Shown here one piece after another: positions 35,157-44,285 of a stretch of DNA of 64,000 bases. The position numbers and the translations under genes were made by a program. Origin of the DNA: Acidimicrobiaceae bacterium (lineage in GTDB: Bacteria; Actinomycetota; Acidimicrobiia; Acidimicrobiales; RAAP-2); NCBI GenBank assembly GCA_003169675.1, contig PNAT01000054.1, forward strand, positions 1 to 64,000, in the 5' to 3' direction. The notes under the pieces are model-generated. The model saw only the letters and a list, made by a program, of their open reading frames with translations, did no database searches and was not told where the DNA came from. Each line of letters begins with the position of its first letter. The first letter of the stretch is position 1.

Positions 35157-35905
35157 GTATTTCTCCCACCGTTGACGCCGATGACCTGCCCTGTGATGTA
35201 GCTAGCCTCGTCGCGCACCAAGAAGGAGCAGGCGGCTGCAATGTCCTCGGGACGACCCACCCGACGCACCGGGGTGAGGGAGGCATGATGCTCTACTCCT
35301 TCGCCCAATAGGCCCTTCTTTTCGGAGCCGCGCAACATGGGGGTGTCGATGAACCCGGGCGGGATCGTATTGACCGTGATGCCCTTGGGTCCGAGTTCCA
35401 AGGCCAGGGCCTTCGTGAAGCCGATCACTCCGGCCTTGGACGCCACATAATGCGTCATGATGGGTTGGCCGCTCTGCGCGCTCGAGGACGAGATGTTCAC
35501 GATTCGACCCCACTGCTCCGCGATCATGTCCGGCACGACAGCCTGGCAGCAGTCGAAGGTGCCCGTGAGGTTCACCGCGATGATTCGATTCCACTTCTCG
35601 GCGGTGATCTTCAGGAAGGGGTCGAAACCATCCAGGCCGGCGCTGTTCACCAGGATCGTGGGCCGACCGAGTTGCTCTCGAACCTCGACCACGGCGGCAT
35701 CGATACGGGCCCGATCCGTGACGTCAACGGTCAAGCCGAGAGCGGAACGTCCCGACGCCACGATCTTGTCGGCCGCCGCCTTGGCAGTGGCGCCGTCGAG
35801 ATCGAATACCGCGACGTCATTCCCATCAGAGGCCAGACGCTCGGCGATGGCGAGTCCGATCCCTGAACCTCCCCCGGTCACGATAGCGACACGGGTGTCC
35901 GTCAT
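35153..35905 (-). CDS. Short-chain dehydrogenase/reductase (FabG-like)
   Basis: This 250-aa classical SDR has TGGGSGIG, NSAGLDG, the ISSSSAQSGQPIMTHYVASK catalytic Ser-Tyr-Lys, and PPGFIDTPML after the active site. The ATG at 35905 overlaps the stop of the TauD-like gene as ATGA; a longer open frame upstream is antisense to nothing useful and lies inside the TauD gene. It probably oxidises a hydroxy-acyl or ring alcohol in the same operon. Confidence 0.9.
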   Translation of the reverse strand: MTDTRVAIVTGGGSGIGLAIAERLASDGNDVAVFDLDGATAKAAADKIVASGRSALGLTVDVTDRARIDAAVVEVREQLGRPTILVNSAGLDGFDPFLKITAEKWNRIIAVNLTGTFDCCQAVVPDMIAEQWGRIVNISSSSAQSGQPIMTHYVASKAGVIGFTKALALELGPKGITVNTIPPGFIDTPMLRGSEKKGLLGEGVEHHASLTPVRRVGRPEDIAAACSFLVRDEASYITGQVIGVNGGRNT

Positions 35906-36732
35906 TGAATCGGCTCGTCGCCGTGCAGTGTCGTGCGGTGCATGTCGCGGGGTGAACTCGGGTCGTAAGGGCAGGCACGGTGCAACACTCCCCGATTGTC
36001 CCAAATCACCATGTCACCCACGGCCCATTCGTGTCGGTAGATGCGGTCAGCTGTGGTCGATCGCGCCAGCAGTCCGTTCAGGAGCGTTCGGCCGGCCTCA
36101 GGCTCCATACCGACCACATGCGACGCCGTTGCTCCCAGCACGAGGGAACGCCGTCCTGATGCATGGGACCACACCAACGGGTGCTCCTTGGCGGGGCGTG
36201 TCCGCCACACTTCCAACTCTCGCGGTGACGGGTCGTTGTTCACCAGTCGTTGCGCGGCCTCAAATGTGTGGACAACTCGAAGGGTCAGGCACAGTTCCTT
36301 CTCTTCGTCGGTCAGTCCGTCGTAGGCCGCGTAGGTGCTGGCGAATTCGGTCTCACCGCCTGACACGGCAACCGCGTGGGCGCTGAGGACGGTCGCCATG
36401 ATGGGGATGTCATCGGTACATCCATCAATGTGCCAGTCGAATGTGCCGCGCAAATAAGACGCCATTGGGTTCTTCGCGGGATCCAGCGTGACTCGGAAAA
36501 TTTCGGGATGCACACCCTTGCCAAAGACCTCGACCTGGCCGAGCAACTTGGAGAAAGCGATCTGGACGGCATCATCGATGTGAAGGTCACGGAACACCAG
36601 GGCTCCGTGGGCCTCGAGCACCTCAAGAGTCCAGGCCGGGAGCGAGGAGTCATTCAGAAGCTGATCAAGCTCGACCCCTACGACCTGCGCGCCCACGTTT
36701 TCATTGAGCTTTTCTGTGGTGATCACTGGCAT
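35902..36732 (-). CDS. TauD/TfdA-family alpha-ketoglutarate dioxygenase
   Basis: A 276-aa non-haem iron dioxygenase. Fe-binding HxD appears in DWHIDGC near residue 100 and the distal His with the 2-oxoglutarate Arg in HRACPYDP and SPRDMHRTTLHGDEP near the C-terminus. TauD and TfdA cleave taurine or aryloxyacetates; the substrate here is unknown, and an ether- or side-chain hydroxylase is plausible. First gene of the operon reading through SDR and CMD toward the Rieske oxygenase. Confidence 0.9.
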   Translation of the reverse strand: MPVITTEKLNENVGAQVVGVELDQLLNDSSLPAWTLEVLEAHGALVFRDLHIDDAVQIAFSKLLGQVEVFGKGVHPEIFRVTLDPAKNPMASYLRGTFDWHIDGCTDDIPIMATVLSAHAVAVSGGETEFASTYAAYDGLTDEEKELCLTLRVVHTFEAAQRLVNNDPSPRELEVWRTRPAKEHPLVWSHASGRRSLVLGATASHVVGMEPEAGRTLLNGLLARSTTADRIYRHEWAVGDMVIWDNRGVLHRACPYDPSSPRDMHRTTLHGDEPIQ

Positions 36733-36774
36733 GGGTGTCCCCTCACGTTACGCAATACATAGAGTTACGTTTTT

Positions 36775-36787
36775 GTTCTAGCAGAAC
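36775..36787. promoter_or_regulatory. GTTCT-AGC-AGAAC dyad upstream of TauD-like gene
   Basis: GTTCTAGCAGAAC has perfect 5-bp arms, 43 nt upstream of the TauD-like start. A nearly identical ATTCTAGGAGAAC occurs at 38498, so the two copies bracket the ligase gene. The intervening GTTACG also occurs twice (about 36747 and 36764). Likely an operator or promoter element. Confidence 0.5.
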
Positions 36788-36793
36788 CACATT

Positions 36794-38434
36794 TCACTTT
36801 CTAGCAGGCTCCGTCTCGGTGCGGCTGAGTCCTTCCCGGAGCCGGAATTTCTGGATCTTGCCCGACGGGGTCCTCGGGAAATCGCGGACCTCATGGATCG
36901 ATTCAGGCCACTTCTGACGAGCGAGGCCGGCAGCGGCCAGATGTTGGCGCACGGATTCGAGCGTGGGTGCCGCCATTCCCTCCCGCACGCTGAGGACTGC
37001 GGCCGCATGCTCGCCGAGGCGGGCATCGGGCTCGGCGACGACCGCGACCTCGACGACGGCATCCATGCCCAGCAAGAGCTCTTCGACTTCCTGGGCGCTG
37101 ATGTTCTCGCCGCCGCGGATGATGATGTCGGAAATGCGGTCTGTGATCGTGAGGTAGCCATCGTCGTCGAGCACGCCGACGTCTCCGGTGTGGTACCAAC
37201 CGGACTCGTCGAAGGCACCGGCGGTCAATGCCTTGTCGGTGTAACCGAGACAGCAATCGGGCCCTCTGGTGATGATTTCGCCATGGCCGTCGAGTCTGAG
37301 CTCTACCCCCGGAAGTGGGCAACCGTCGGTCGTCAGGCGCTTCACTTCGGAGTCGTCGAGCAAGCTCCCGGTGATTGAAGGGTGCTCGGTGCTGCCGTAC
37401 GAGCGGAACACCTTTATCCCCAAGTCCGTCGCCCGCCGGGTCACCGCCACTGGGACGGCCGAACCGCCAAGGCCCGCGAAAGGCATCATGGCCAAGTGGT
37501 CAGGAGTGAAGTCGCGATGGTCCAGCAAACTTGTCAGGAAGTACGTGGCCCCGCCACCCACGCCGAGACCTTCGTCCCGCATCATGCGAAGGACCTCACC
37601 CGGGTCCCAGACGTCGAGCAGGTGGACGGGGCGCTCCCTGAGCAGGGGCATGAGGAACGCATTGAGCATCCCGATAAAGTGACCCACCGGTGCCCCGGTG
37701 ATCTGCGGCGGGCCACCCTTGGGGAAGAGGTAGTCGAGTTGGCGTGTCTCACACCCGATCGTGCGGTGTGAGTGCACGACTCCCTTCGGGTCGCGGGTCG
37801 TCCCCGAGGTGAAGCCGACAATTGTCGGTGAGTCGGGATCAGCCGCAAGGGGACCGGAGATGGGTTCGGCGGCCAGCATGGTCTCAAATGACGTCGCGGC
37901 CAACGGCAGGTCGTGGGCCGCCGTCTCGCCGACCACCAGCCACAAGGGCACCGGGTGGCGTGCCAGCAACTCGGAGTAGGTAGCCAGGTAGTCGCTATGC
38001 CCGAATCGATCGGCCGTCACCACCACATCGGGTGACGTCACGCGGATGATGTAGTCAACTTCCTTGGCACCATACGAGTGCACTATTGGAACGACGATTG
38101 CACCCAGATACGCGGCGGCCCAGAAGGTGACGCCTGCTTCGAGCCAATTGGGTAACTGGATCACGACGATGTCACCCGGGCCGACGCCTCTTGATTGAAG
38201 GGACCCGGCCAGGGCCCGCGCCGCTCGGTCGACGTCGGCGAATGTGCCGGCCCACGGTCGCACTTTCGAGTGCACGCGGAAGTCGAGGTTGGCCATCCTG
38301 GCCAGGCCATCCGCCACCATCGTCCCGAGCGTGCCGTCAGTCCACCAGCCTTGGGCGGCGTAGTGCGCGGCCAGGTCGCGTGGCACGGTCCGAAGGCCCC
38401 AGCGGTCCTCCACGCTCGTTCTCAACTCCCCCAC
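36794..38434 (-). CDS. Acyl-CoA synthetase (AMP-forming)
   Basis: A 546-aa ANL ligase starting at GTG 38434 (VGELRTSV), preceded by AAGGAGG. Motifs: FTSGTTRDPKGVVHSH (P-loop), FRSYGSTEHPS (A5), GWYHTGDVGVLDDDG, DIIIRGGENISAQEVE and PSGKIQKF with the C-terminal lysine. The GGENISAQEVE and GSTEHPS features are reminiscent of cyclohexanecarboxylate-CoA ligase-type enzymes, so an alicyclic acid is possible (inference). It is divergent from the ferredoxin reductase gene. Confidence 0.88.
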   Translation of the reverse strand: MGELRTSVEDRWGLRTVPRDLAAHYAAQGWWTDGTLGTMVADGLARMANLDFRVHSKVRPWAGTFADVDRAARALAGSLQSRGVGPGDIVVIQLPNWLEAGVTFWAAAYLGAIVVPIVHSYGAKEVDYIIRVTSPDVVVTADRFGHSDYLATYSELLARHPVPLWLVVGETAAHDLPLAATSFETMLAAEPISGPLAADPDSPTIVGFTSGTTRDPKGVVHSHRTIGCETRQLDYLFPKGGPPQITGAPVGHFIGMLNAFLMPLLRERPVHLLDVWDPGEVLRMMRDEGLGVGGGATYFLTSLLDHRDFTPDHLAMMPFAGLGGSAVPVAVTRRATDLGIKVFRSYGSTEHPSITGSLLDDSEVKRLTTDGCPLPGVELRLDGHGEIITRGPDCCLGYTDKALTAGAFDESGWYHTGDVGVLDDDGYLTITDRISDIIIRGGENISAQEVEELLLGMDAVVEVAVVAEPDARLGEHAAAVLSVREGMAAPTLESVRQHLAAAGLARQKWPESIHEVRDFPRTPSGKIQKFRLREGLSRTETEPARK

Positions 38435-38497
38435 AGGGCCTCCTTCGGTTTCCTGACACTCTTCCACTGTTGGGCGACCAATCCAAAGTACATTGCC

Positions 38498-38510
38498 ATT
38501 CTAGGAGAAC
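38498..38510. promoter_or_regulatory. ATTCT-AGG-AGAAC dyad in divergent promoter
   Basis: ATTCTAGGAGAAC, 20 nt upstream of the ferredoxin reductase ATG (38530) and 64 nt from the ligase GTG (38434). It matches the site at 36775 in 11 of 13 bases. The AT-rich bases just downstream (TTCGTTATCATTTGTCAAT) may form part of the promoter or the translation-initiation region. Confidence 0.5.
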
Positions 38511-38529
38511 TTCGTTATCATTTGTCAAT

Positions 38530-39588
38530 ATGCCACTCTTGGAACCTGCCACGGACGCGACCGATGTCGTGCATGACCACGGGTTTCACCAGGTACGAGT
38601 GAGGCGCATCGTTCGGGAGACCGCCGACGCCAGTTCGTTCGTGCTCGACGTGCCCTCAAACCTGCGTTCCGACTTCGCCTATGAGGCCGGACAATTCTGC
38701 AACTTCAGGGTGTGGCTGGACGGCCAACCTCATATCCGCTGCTACTCCATGTCGTCATCACCTGCCGTAGACGACGAATTGCGGGTCACGGTGAAGCGGA
38801 CGACGGACGGTGTGGTCTCCAATTGGATGAACGACAATCTTGCCCCGGGTGATCTCATCGAAGTGACCCGGCCGGCCGGATTCTTTCAACTGGGCGCGCA
38901 TGAGGGTGACCTTGTTGCCTTCAGTGCCGGCAGTGGGATCACTCCCGTACTCTCGCTCCTGAAGACGGCGTTGGCGACCACTTCCCGGCAGGTCCGACTC
39001 CTCTACGCCAACCGTGATCACGAATCGATAATTTTCCGATCTGAGCTCGATTCCCTGTGCGCTGACCACACCGAGCGATTCACCGTGTTGCACCACCTCG
39101 ACGTCGAACTGGGACTCATCGGGCCGGCCGACATTCAGTCATTCGCCGGCGGGTCCTCTGACACTCAGTTCTATATCTGCGGTCCGGGACCGTTCATGGA
39201 AGTGGTCGAGCAGGCTTTGCACACCAACGGCGTCGACAAAGGTCGGATACACATTGAGCGATTCACCGCAGCTGACCCATTCCCGGCCCTTGACCTGCCG
39301 CTCGGGACTCTCACCGCCACACGAGTCACGATTGAACTCAACGGCAAGACTGACGTCACCGATCATCACCCCGGAACCACGATCCTGCAGACGGCCCGCC
39401 AAATGGGGATGTCGCCGCCCTTCTCATGTGAAATGGGGAGCTGTGCAACCTGCATGGCTATTCTTCGAGAGGGCTCAGCCACGATGCACGTCAACAATGC
39501 GCTCACTGCCGAAGAGGTGGCCGAAGGCTGGGTGCTCACGTGCCAGGCCGAACCGACGAGTCCCTCAATACATGTTGTCTACGAGTAA
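38530..39588 (+). CDS. Ferredoxin reductase with FAD, NAD and [2Fe-2S] domains
   Basis: This 352-aa protein is a class I Rieske-oxygenase reductase: FAD motif RCYSMSSSP (about residues 66-74), NAD motif GSGITPVLSLLK near 137, CGPGPFM near 217, and a C-terminal plant-type ferredoxin with CEMGSCATC and a later Cys in LTCQAE. Length and order match KshB and related proteins that feed 3-ketosteroid 9alpha-hydroxylase. A likely partner of the Rieske oxygenase at 33222. The start is ATG 38530 (MPLLEP); a long upstream frame is antisense to the ligase. Confidence 0.91.
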   Translation: MPLLEPATDATDVVHDHGFHQVRVRRIVRETADASSFVLDVPSNLRSDFAYEAGQFCNFRVWLDGQPHIRCYSMSSSPAVDDELRVTVKRTTDGVVSNWMNDNLAPGDLIEVTRPAGFFQLGAHEGDLVAFSAGSGITPVLSLLKTALATTSRQVRLLYANRDHESIIFRSELDSLCADHTERFTVLHHLDVELGLIGPADIQSFAGGSSDTQFYICGPGPFMEVVEQALHTNGVDKGRIHIERFTAADPFPALDLPLGTLTATRVTIELNGKTDVTDHHPGTTILQTARQMGMSPPFSCEMGSCATCMAILREGSATMHVNNALTAEEVAEGWVLTCQAEPTSPSIHVVYE

Positions 39589-39599
39589 GAGGAGAGGTG

Positions 39600-40031
39600 A
39601 TGAAGAAGCTCGTCGTTGACGACGTCATCGAACTCCAGCAGCTGCTGGCGCGTTATGCCGTCGGCATGACCAAGGGCGACATTGAAGCCGTAATGGACGT
39701 GTTCACTTCTGATGGCACCTATAGCGCCTTCGGGGACATCTATCCACTCCAAGATTTCCCCACGCTCGTGGCGGCGGCTCCCAAAGGGCTCTTCCTTGTG
39801 GGGCCTCCAGCGTTCGAGCTTGACGGGGATACCGGGCATGGCCAGCAAACTTTGTGCTTCGTCGAACAGACGACCCACGACATGCGTATCGGGTACTACT
39901 CCGACACGTATTGCCGAACGACCGATGGTTGGCGGTTGCAGACACGGTCGATGACGTTCCTACGCAAGAGCGGCGCCCAGGACGCCGGACGACCGCACGA
40001 CCCCACTCGGCCGGCTCCGACTGGTCGCTGA
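39600..40031 (+). CDS. SnoaL/NTF2-like protein
   Basis: This 143-aa NTF2-fold protein starts with VVDDVIELQQLLARYAVGMTKGD, with DVFTSDGTYS then TYCRTTDGWRL, the usual pattern of cone-shaped SnoaL-like dehydratases, isomerases or small ring-hydroxylase subunits. ATG 39600 follows AGGAGAGG and lies 11 bp after the reductase gene. Its TGA overlaps the following ATG (TGATG). A ketosteroid-isomerase-like or hydratase role is plausible; the catalytic residues cannot be assigned with certainty. Confidence 0.85.
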   Translation: MKKLVVDDVIELQQLLARYAVGMTKGDIEAVMDVFTSDGTYSAFGDIYPLQDFPTLVAAAPKGLFLVGPPAFELDGDTGHGQQTLCFVEQTTHDMRIGYYSDTYCRTTDGWRLQTRSMTFLRKSGAQDAGRPHDPTRPAPTGR

Positions 40032-41161
40032 TGGAGCTCGATGAATATCGGGCTTCGCTGGACGACTGGCTGGAGAGGAACACCCACGTCCTGACGCCCG
40101 ACCATGACGGCATCGGGACGCTCGACGACCAGATGGCCCAGCTTTCCAAGGTCAAGCGGCTCGCTTTCGAAGCCGGATGGATGCGCTGGGGATGGCCAGA
40201 GCGCGTCGGAGGGCTCGGTGGCTCGATCCTCTTGCGCGCCTACCTGGGCGAGGCGCTGACATCTCGGGACCTCGTTGAGCCGGGCATCTATTCGATGACT
40301 GAAGTGCTGGCACCAACCATGATCGACTACGCACCACTTGACTTGGCGGCCAGCATGGTGCCCAAGCTCCTGAGCGGTGAGGAGACCTGGTGCCAGGGGT
40401 TCTCGGAACCCGCTACCGGCAGCAATCTCGCAGCGCTGTCCTGTCGCGCCACCAGAGACGGCGATGTGTGGCGTATCTCGGGACAAAAGGTCTGGACCAG
40501 CCTCGCTCAGTACGCGGACCGATGTGTGCTCCTCACGCGTACCGGCTCATCCGAATCCGCCCACACGGGCATCACCGCACTCTTCGTCGACATGGGCAGC
40601 CCAGGTATCACGGTTCGGCCGATCGAGACCATGCACGGTGTTCCAGAGTTCTCCGAGGTCTTCTTCGACGACGTTGCCGTTCCATTGGACCGCACATTGG
40701 GAGAGGAGGGCCAGGGCTGGTCGGTCGCCATGGACCTCCTCCCGTTTGAGCGGAGCACTGCGCTCTGGCATCGCGTCGCCTACCTGCACCGCAGACTGCA
40801 AAGCCTCCTCGACGTCGCCCCAGCTCACCTGCTCGACTCCGTCGCTCTGGGCGAGGTGACGCAACTCCTTTATGCCTTACGGGCCCGCTCGCGTGCGACG
40901 CAATATCGGGTCGCCGCGGGCGAGAAGCTGGGTCCCGAGACGTCGATCGACAAGGTGCTGGTGGCAAGTGCTGAGCAAGCAGTCTTCGACCTCGTCGGTG
41001 CTGGTCTGGGTGAGGAAGTGATCATGGGAGACGATCCCTCCAGCGACCGGTGGCGCCGGGAGTACCTCTACTCGCGAGCAGCGACGATCTATGGCGGGAC
41101 CGCGGAGATTCAGAGGAACATCATCGCCCGCCGACTACTCGACCTTGGTTCGGACCGATAG
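40031..41161 (+). CDS. Acyl-CoA dehydrogenase, paired subunit (non-Glu)
   Basis: This 376-aa FadE-type protein has QGFSEPATGSNLAAL and QKVWTSLAQYADR, and IYGGTAEIQRN where the classical YEGT glutamate is replaced by Gly. The same features occur in its counterpart at 15831. ATG 40031 overlaps the NTF2-like stop, and its TAG overlaps the partner GTG (TAGTG). Probably forms an alpha2beta2 enzyme with the next gene product. Confidence 0.9.
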   Translation: MELDEYRASLDDWLERNTHVLTPDHDGIGTLDDQMAQLSKVKRLAFEAGWMRWGWPERVGGLGGSILLRAYLGEALTSRDLVEPGIYSMTEVLAPTMIDYAPLDLAASMVPKLLSGEETWCQGFSEPATGSNLAALSCRATRDGDVWRISGQKVWTSLAQYADRCVLLTRTGSSESAHTGITALFVDMGSPGITVRPIETMHGVPEFSEVFFDDVAVPLDRTLGEEGQGWSVAMDLLPFERSTALWHRVAYLHRRLQSLLDVAPAHLLDSVALGEVTQLLYALRARSRATQYRVAAGEKLGPETSIDKVLVASAEQAVFDLVGAGLGEEVIMGDDPSSDRWRREYLYSRAATIYGGTAEIQRNIIARRLLDLGSDR

Positions 41162-42123
41162 TGGACGCTGCTGATCGGGAGATCTTCAAGGCCAGCCTTC
41201 TTCACGCCGTTCGGGGTCACACCGGCTCTGCGCTCGATGCGGCCCTCGACGACCTCGGATGGCATGAAGCACTGACGCTGGATGCAGAGACGGCAGTTTC
41301 GCTCCTCTTCGAAGTGCAGGGCACCGCGAGTGCAAGTTCCTCGGCCATCGGCGAGGTGCTCCGTTTCGCACTTGGCTTGGACGGTCACCACAAGAGCGAT
41401 GTCGTGTTGCCGGCCTTCGGCCGATGGGAGACGCCGGGAAAGATCGTGGATGGAAGTCTCAGCGTTCGCGGGCTGGGAATCGTCAGCATGGGTGACCGAC
41501 CGCGCACGCTCATTGCGGCCACGGTCAATGACATGGTCGCGGTGCTCGACGTGATGGCGGCCGACCTCGTTCTCCGTCACGTGGGCGGGGTGGATCCGCG
41601 GCTCGGCCTGGTCCAGGTGGTCGGCGACGGGGTTCCCTTCAACGTGCTCACCGAGCTAGAACCCACCGGCTGGTCGACGGCGGTTGGCGTCTCCCAGCTC
41701 GCCCTCGGACACGAGCTCGTCGGTGCGGCGAGGACCATGCTGGAGCTGGCCCGCCAGCATGCCTTGGCGCGTATACAATTCGGGAAGCCGATCAGCGCAT
41801 TCCAGTCCATCAGGCATCGACTTGCCGACACCCTGGTAGGCATCGAAACCGCCGAATCCATGTTGCGGGCCGCGTGGGTGGATCAGTCCCCCGTGACAGC
41901 AGGCATGGCCAAGGCGCTCGCTGGGCGTGGCGCTCGTGCCGCCGCCCGCCACTGCCAACAGGTGTTGGCCGGCATCGGCTTCACTACAGAGCACTCGTTC
42001 CACCACTATGTCAGGCGCGTCTTCGTGCTCGACCAGCTCTTCGGCACCGCCTCTGCCTTGACCGGGGAGCTGGGCAATCAGCTTCTCAGTTCCCGTCAGC
42101 TCATGGCTATGCCGCCGCTGTGA
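41161..42123 (+). CDS. Acyl-CoA dehydrogenase, paired partner subunit
   Basis: This 320-aa partner starts with GTG 41161 inside TAGTG. It retains the C-terminal helical region (RIQFGKPISAFQSIRHRLAD, then GRGARAAARHCQQVLAGIGFT) and lacks a convincing N-terminal FAD/substrate domain, as expected for the shorter subunit of heterotetrameric FadE enzymes. It is the last gene of the reductase / NTF2-like / FadE / FadE transcript; an 80-bp gap separates it from the convergent luciferase-like gene. Confidence 0.87.
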   Translation: MDAADREIFKASLLHAVRGHTGSALDAALDDLGWHEALTLDAETAVSLLFEVQGTASASSSAIGEVLRFALGLDGHHKSDVVLPAFGRWETPGKIVDGSLSVRGLGIVSMGDRPRTLIAATVNDMVAVLDVMAADLVLRHVGGVDPRLGLVQVVGDGVPFNVLTELEPTGWSTAVGVSQLALGHELVGAARTMLELARQHALARIQFGKPISAFQSIRHRLADTLVGIETAESMLRAAWVDQSPVTAGMAKALAGRGARAAARHCQQVLAGIGFTTEHSFHHYVRRVFVLDQLFGTASALTGELGNQLLSSRQLMAMPPL

Positions 42124-42203
42124 TCGGCCGGAAGAGCCAGGATCATTCGATATGTCCGAGTGACGAGCCTGTGCGACCAACCGCTGACGAGTAGGACCAA
42201 CGG

Positions 42204-43157
42204 TCAGGATGAAGCGACCAGCGAGGCCAGGAGTTCGCGCGTGCGCTTGGAGGACGCAATGAGGTCCTCCCGAGACTCGCCAATCGGCACGACCCGGACC
42301 GAAATATCAGTCACGCCGGCATCGGCGAATCCGCCCAAGCGACGTTCGATGGTCGACTCGCTGCCGGCGATCAGGATGTCGCCAACACTTCGCGCGTCAC
42401 CGTGCTCCAGCAGTTTCTGATAGTTCGGAGACACTTCGGCCTCGGAAAGAATGCGGTTCGTGCGGGCTACGGCGACGTCGATTTCGGCGTCGCTGCAGAG
42501 GCAGACCGGCACGCCAGCAACGACTCGCGGCGCCGGCCGGCCAGCCTCCGCCGCGGCACGGGTCAAGTTGGGAACGACGTGCGAACCGATCGCCCGCTCG
42601 TCAGCCATCCAGAGAATGGTGCCATCGGCCCGCTCGCCGCACAGTTTCAGCATGAGTGGTCCCAGCGCGGCAATAAGTATTGGCGTCGGCGTGACGTCCG
42701 TGATGTCGAGCGGATTGTGCACCCGGAAATACTCGTTTTCCACATCGACGGTGCCCGGGCCGCTGAGGGCCTGGTCGAGCACGTCGAGGTAGGCTCGCAT
42801 GGTCGGGACCGGACGCTCGTAGGGCAATCCGAGCATTTCGTCAATCACCCAATGGTGTGACACACCCAGGCCAACGGAAAGACGACCCTCACAGACGGCC
42901 TGCACGGACAGGATCTGCTGGGCCAGCGCAATCGGGTGCCGTGGCTGGACCGGCACCACGGCAGTGCCGATCTCGATCCGAGTGGTCTCCGTACCGACGA
43001 GGACTGCGGCGGTGAGCGCATCGAATTCGTCGGGAATCTGCGGGATCCAAACCGTGTCGAGTCCAGCACCTTCCGCCCAGCGGGCGTCGGCCTGGAGCCG
43101 TTCCACTTTGGTCCGGTAGCGGCCGCGCTCCGGGCCGATCATCAAGCCGATTCGCAT
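42204..43157 (-). CDS. LLM-class F420/FMN-dependent oxidoreductase
   Basis: A 317-aa luciferase-like TIM-barrel protein: MRIGLMIGPERGRY, LDTVWIPQIPDEFDAL, RIEIGTAVVPVQPRHP, GRLSVGLGVSHHWV and VAGVPVCLCSD are all typical of F420-dependent LLM proteins of actinobacteria. I start at ATG 43157, about 9 nt after GGAAGG. It is likely to reduce or oxidise a carbonyl or ring using F420 or FMN. It has its own promoter region with an AGAA-N5-TTCT dyad 38 nt upstream. Confidence 0.87.
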   Translation of the reverse strand: MRIGLMIGPERGRYRTKVERLQADARWAEGAGLDTVWIPQIPDEFDALTAAVLVGTETTRIEIGTAVVPVQPRHPIALAQQILSVQAVCEGRLSVGLGVSHHWVIDEMLGLPYERPVPTMRAYLDVLDQALSGPGTVDVENEYFRVHNPLDITDVTPTPILIAALGPLMLKLCGERADGTILWMADERAIGSHVVPNLTRAAAEAGRPAPRVVAGVPVCLCSDAEIDVAVARTNRILSEAEVSPNYQKLLEHGDARSVGDILIAGSESTIERRLGGFADAGVTDISVRVVPIGESREDLIASSKRTRELLASLVASS

Positions 43158-43514
43158 GCCGCGGCTTCCTTCCAATATTGGGGATCGTAATATGAGAACA
43201 CACTTCTCCTCTATCTGCATTGATAATTCTGTTCCTGGGTGAATTCTCGGCGGCACTTGGGAGGTCCAAAGGTGTCACGGAAAGGGTTATTCCCAGATGG
43301 AGGGACATCTTGAGGTCAATGCGGTCTCCGTCGCACCCTTCAGACTTCTCTCCAGGTCCATGTCACGGCGGCAAGGAACACACGCCCATGAGGTACACCG
43401 ATCCATGATTTCGGGTGCTGATCCGGAGTGCCGATGGCGCAAGCGCGACCATTCCCACGTCATGATTGGTGTCACCAGCCTTCGATGCCTCCGAAATTGG
43501 AGGACATCCACGGA
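43158..43514. other. Intergenic region with dyad, no gene seen
   Basis: Holds the dyad at 43195 and an AT-rich patch (TGCATTGATAATTCTG) near 43218. Small open frames on both strands have no family resemblance. No terminator hairpin is evident for the SDR gene ending at 43515. Confidence 0.5.
43195..43207. promoter_or_regulatory. AGAA-N5-TTCT dyad upstream of LLM oxidoreductase
   Basis: AGAACACACTTCT, extended by one more pair (G on the left, C on the right) to GAGAA/TTCTC arms, lies 38 nt before the start at 43157. Fourth member of the pattern listed at 14914, 25310, 32798 and 57184. Confidence 0.5.
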
Positions 43515-44285
43515 CTACTTCGCGGTGAACCTCAAGGCACCGTCGAGGCGAATGTTCTCCCCGTTCAGGTATGGATTCGAGATGATCGACTCCACCAGGA
43601 TCGCGTACTCCTCTGGATAACCCATGCGCTTCGGAAATACCACTCCCGCCGCAGGATCCTCCTTGAGGTGCTCCAAGGCGCCAAGCATCAGAGGAGTACC
43701 GATCACGCCCGGCGCGATGGCGCACACTCGGATTCCCATTGGCGCCAGGTCCCGCGCCATTGGCAGCGTCATGCCGAGAATTGCCGCCTTGGCCGCTCCG
43801 TACGCGACTTGTCCGCTCTTTCCTTCCATCCCGGCGATCGATGCGGTGTTCACGACCACGCCTCGCTGCCCATTTTCATCGGGCTCGTTCTCGCCGATTG
43901 CCGCCGCGACGAGGCGCGTGACGTTGAACGTGCCGGTCGCATTCATTTCCATGGTCAGAACGAAGGAGTCCTTGTCGTGCGGGACTCCGCCCCGGCCAAC
44001 GGTCCGCCCGCCACCAACTCCCCCGCCGGCCACGTTGACCAATATTGAAAGTGGGCCGAAAAGCCGCGCCGCCTCGATGGCCGCTCTCACGTCGTCGTCA
44101 TTGTTCACGTCTCCGCCTACAGCGGCGGCGGCGTCTCCCAGCTCCTTCGCCAGATCGCCGGCGCGAAGTGCATCCCGGTCAAAGATCGCTACGCGCACAC
44201 CGTTTTCGACCAGCCTCCTCACAGTTGCTGCACCGAGTCCACCGGCACCTCCGGTGACGATGGCGGACCGTCCCTGCATATTCAT
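43515..44285 (-). CDS. SDR of the 3-hydroxyacyl-CoA dehydrogenase (HSD17B10-like) type
   Basis: A 256-aa classical SDR with MQGRSAIVTGGAGGLG, NVAGGGVGGGRT, NTASIAGMEGKSGQVAYGAAKAAI (catalytic Ser, Tyr, Lys) and APGVIGTPLM. The N-terminus and GxxGQVAYxAxKA stretch resemble type II 3-hydroxyacyl-CoA or 3-hydroxy-2-methylbutyryl-CoA dehydrogenases. AAGGGAACTG precedes the ATG. It may perform the third step of beta-oxidation in this island. The nearest same-strand gene is 356 bp downstream, so it may be monocistronic. Confidence 0.87.
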   Translation of the reverse strand: MNMQGRSAIVTGGAGGLGAATVRRLVENGVRVAIFDRDALRAGDLAKELGDAAAAVGGDVNNDDDVRAAIEAARLFGPLSILVNVAGGGVGGGRTVGRGGVPHDKDSFVLTMEMNATGTFNVTRLVAAAIGENEPDENGQRGVVVNTASIAGMEGKSGQVAYGAAKAAILGMTLPMARDLAPMGIRVCAIAPGVIGTPLMLGALEHLKEDPAAGVVFPKRMGYPEEYAILVESIISNPYLNGENIRLDGALRFTAK

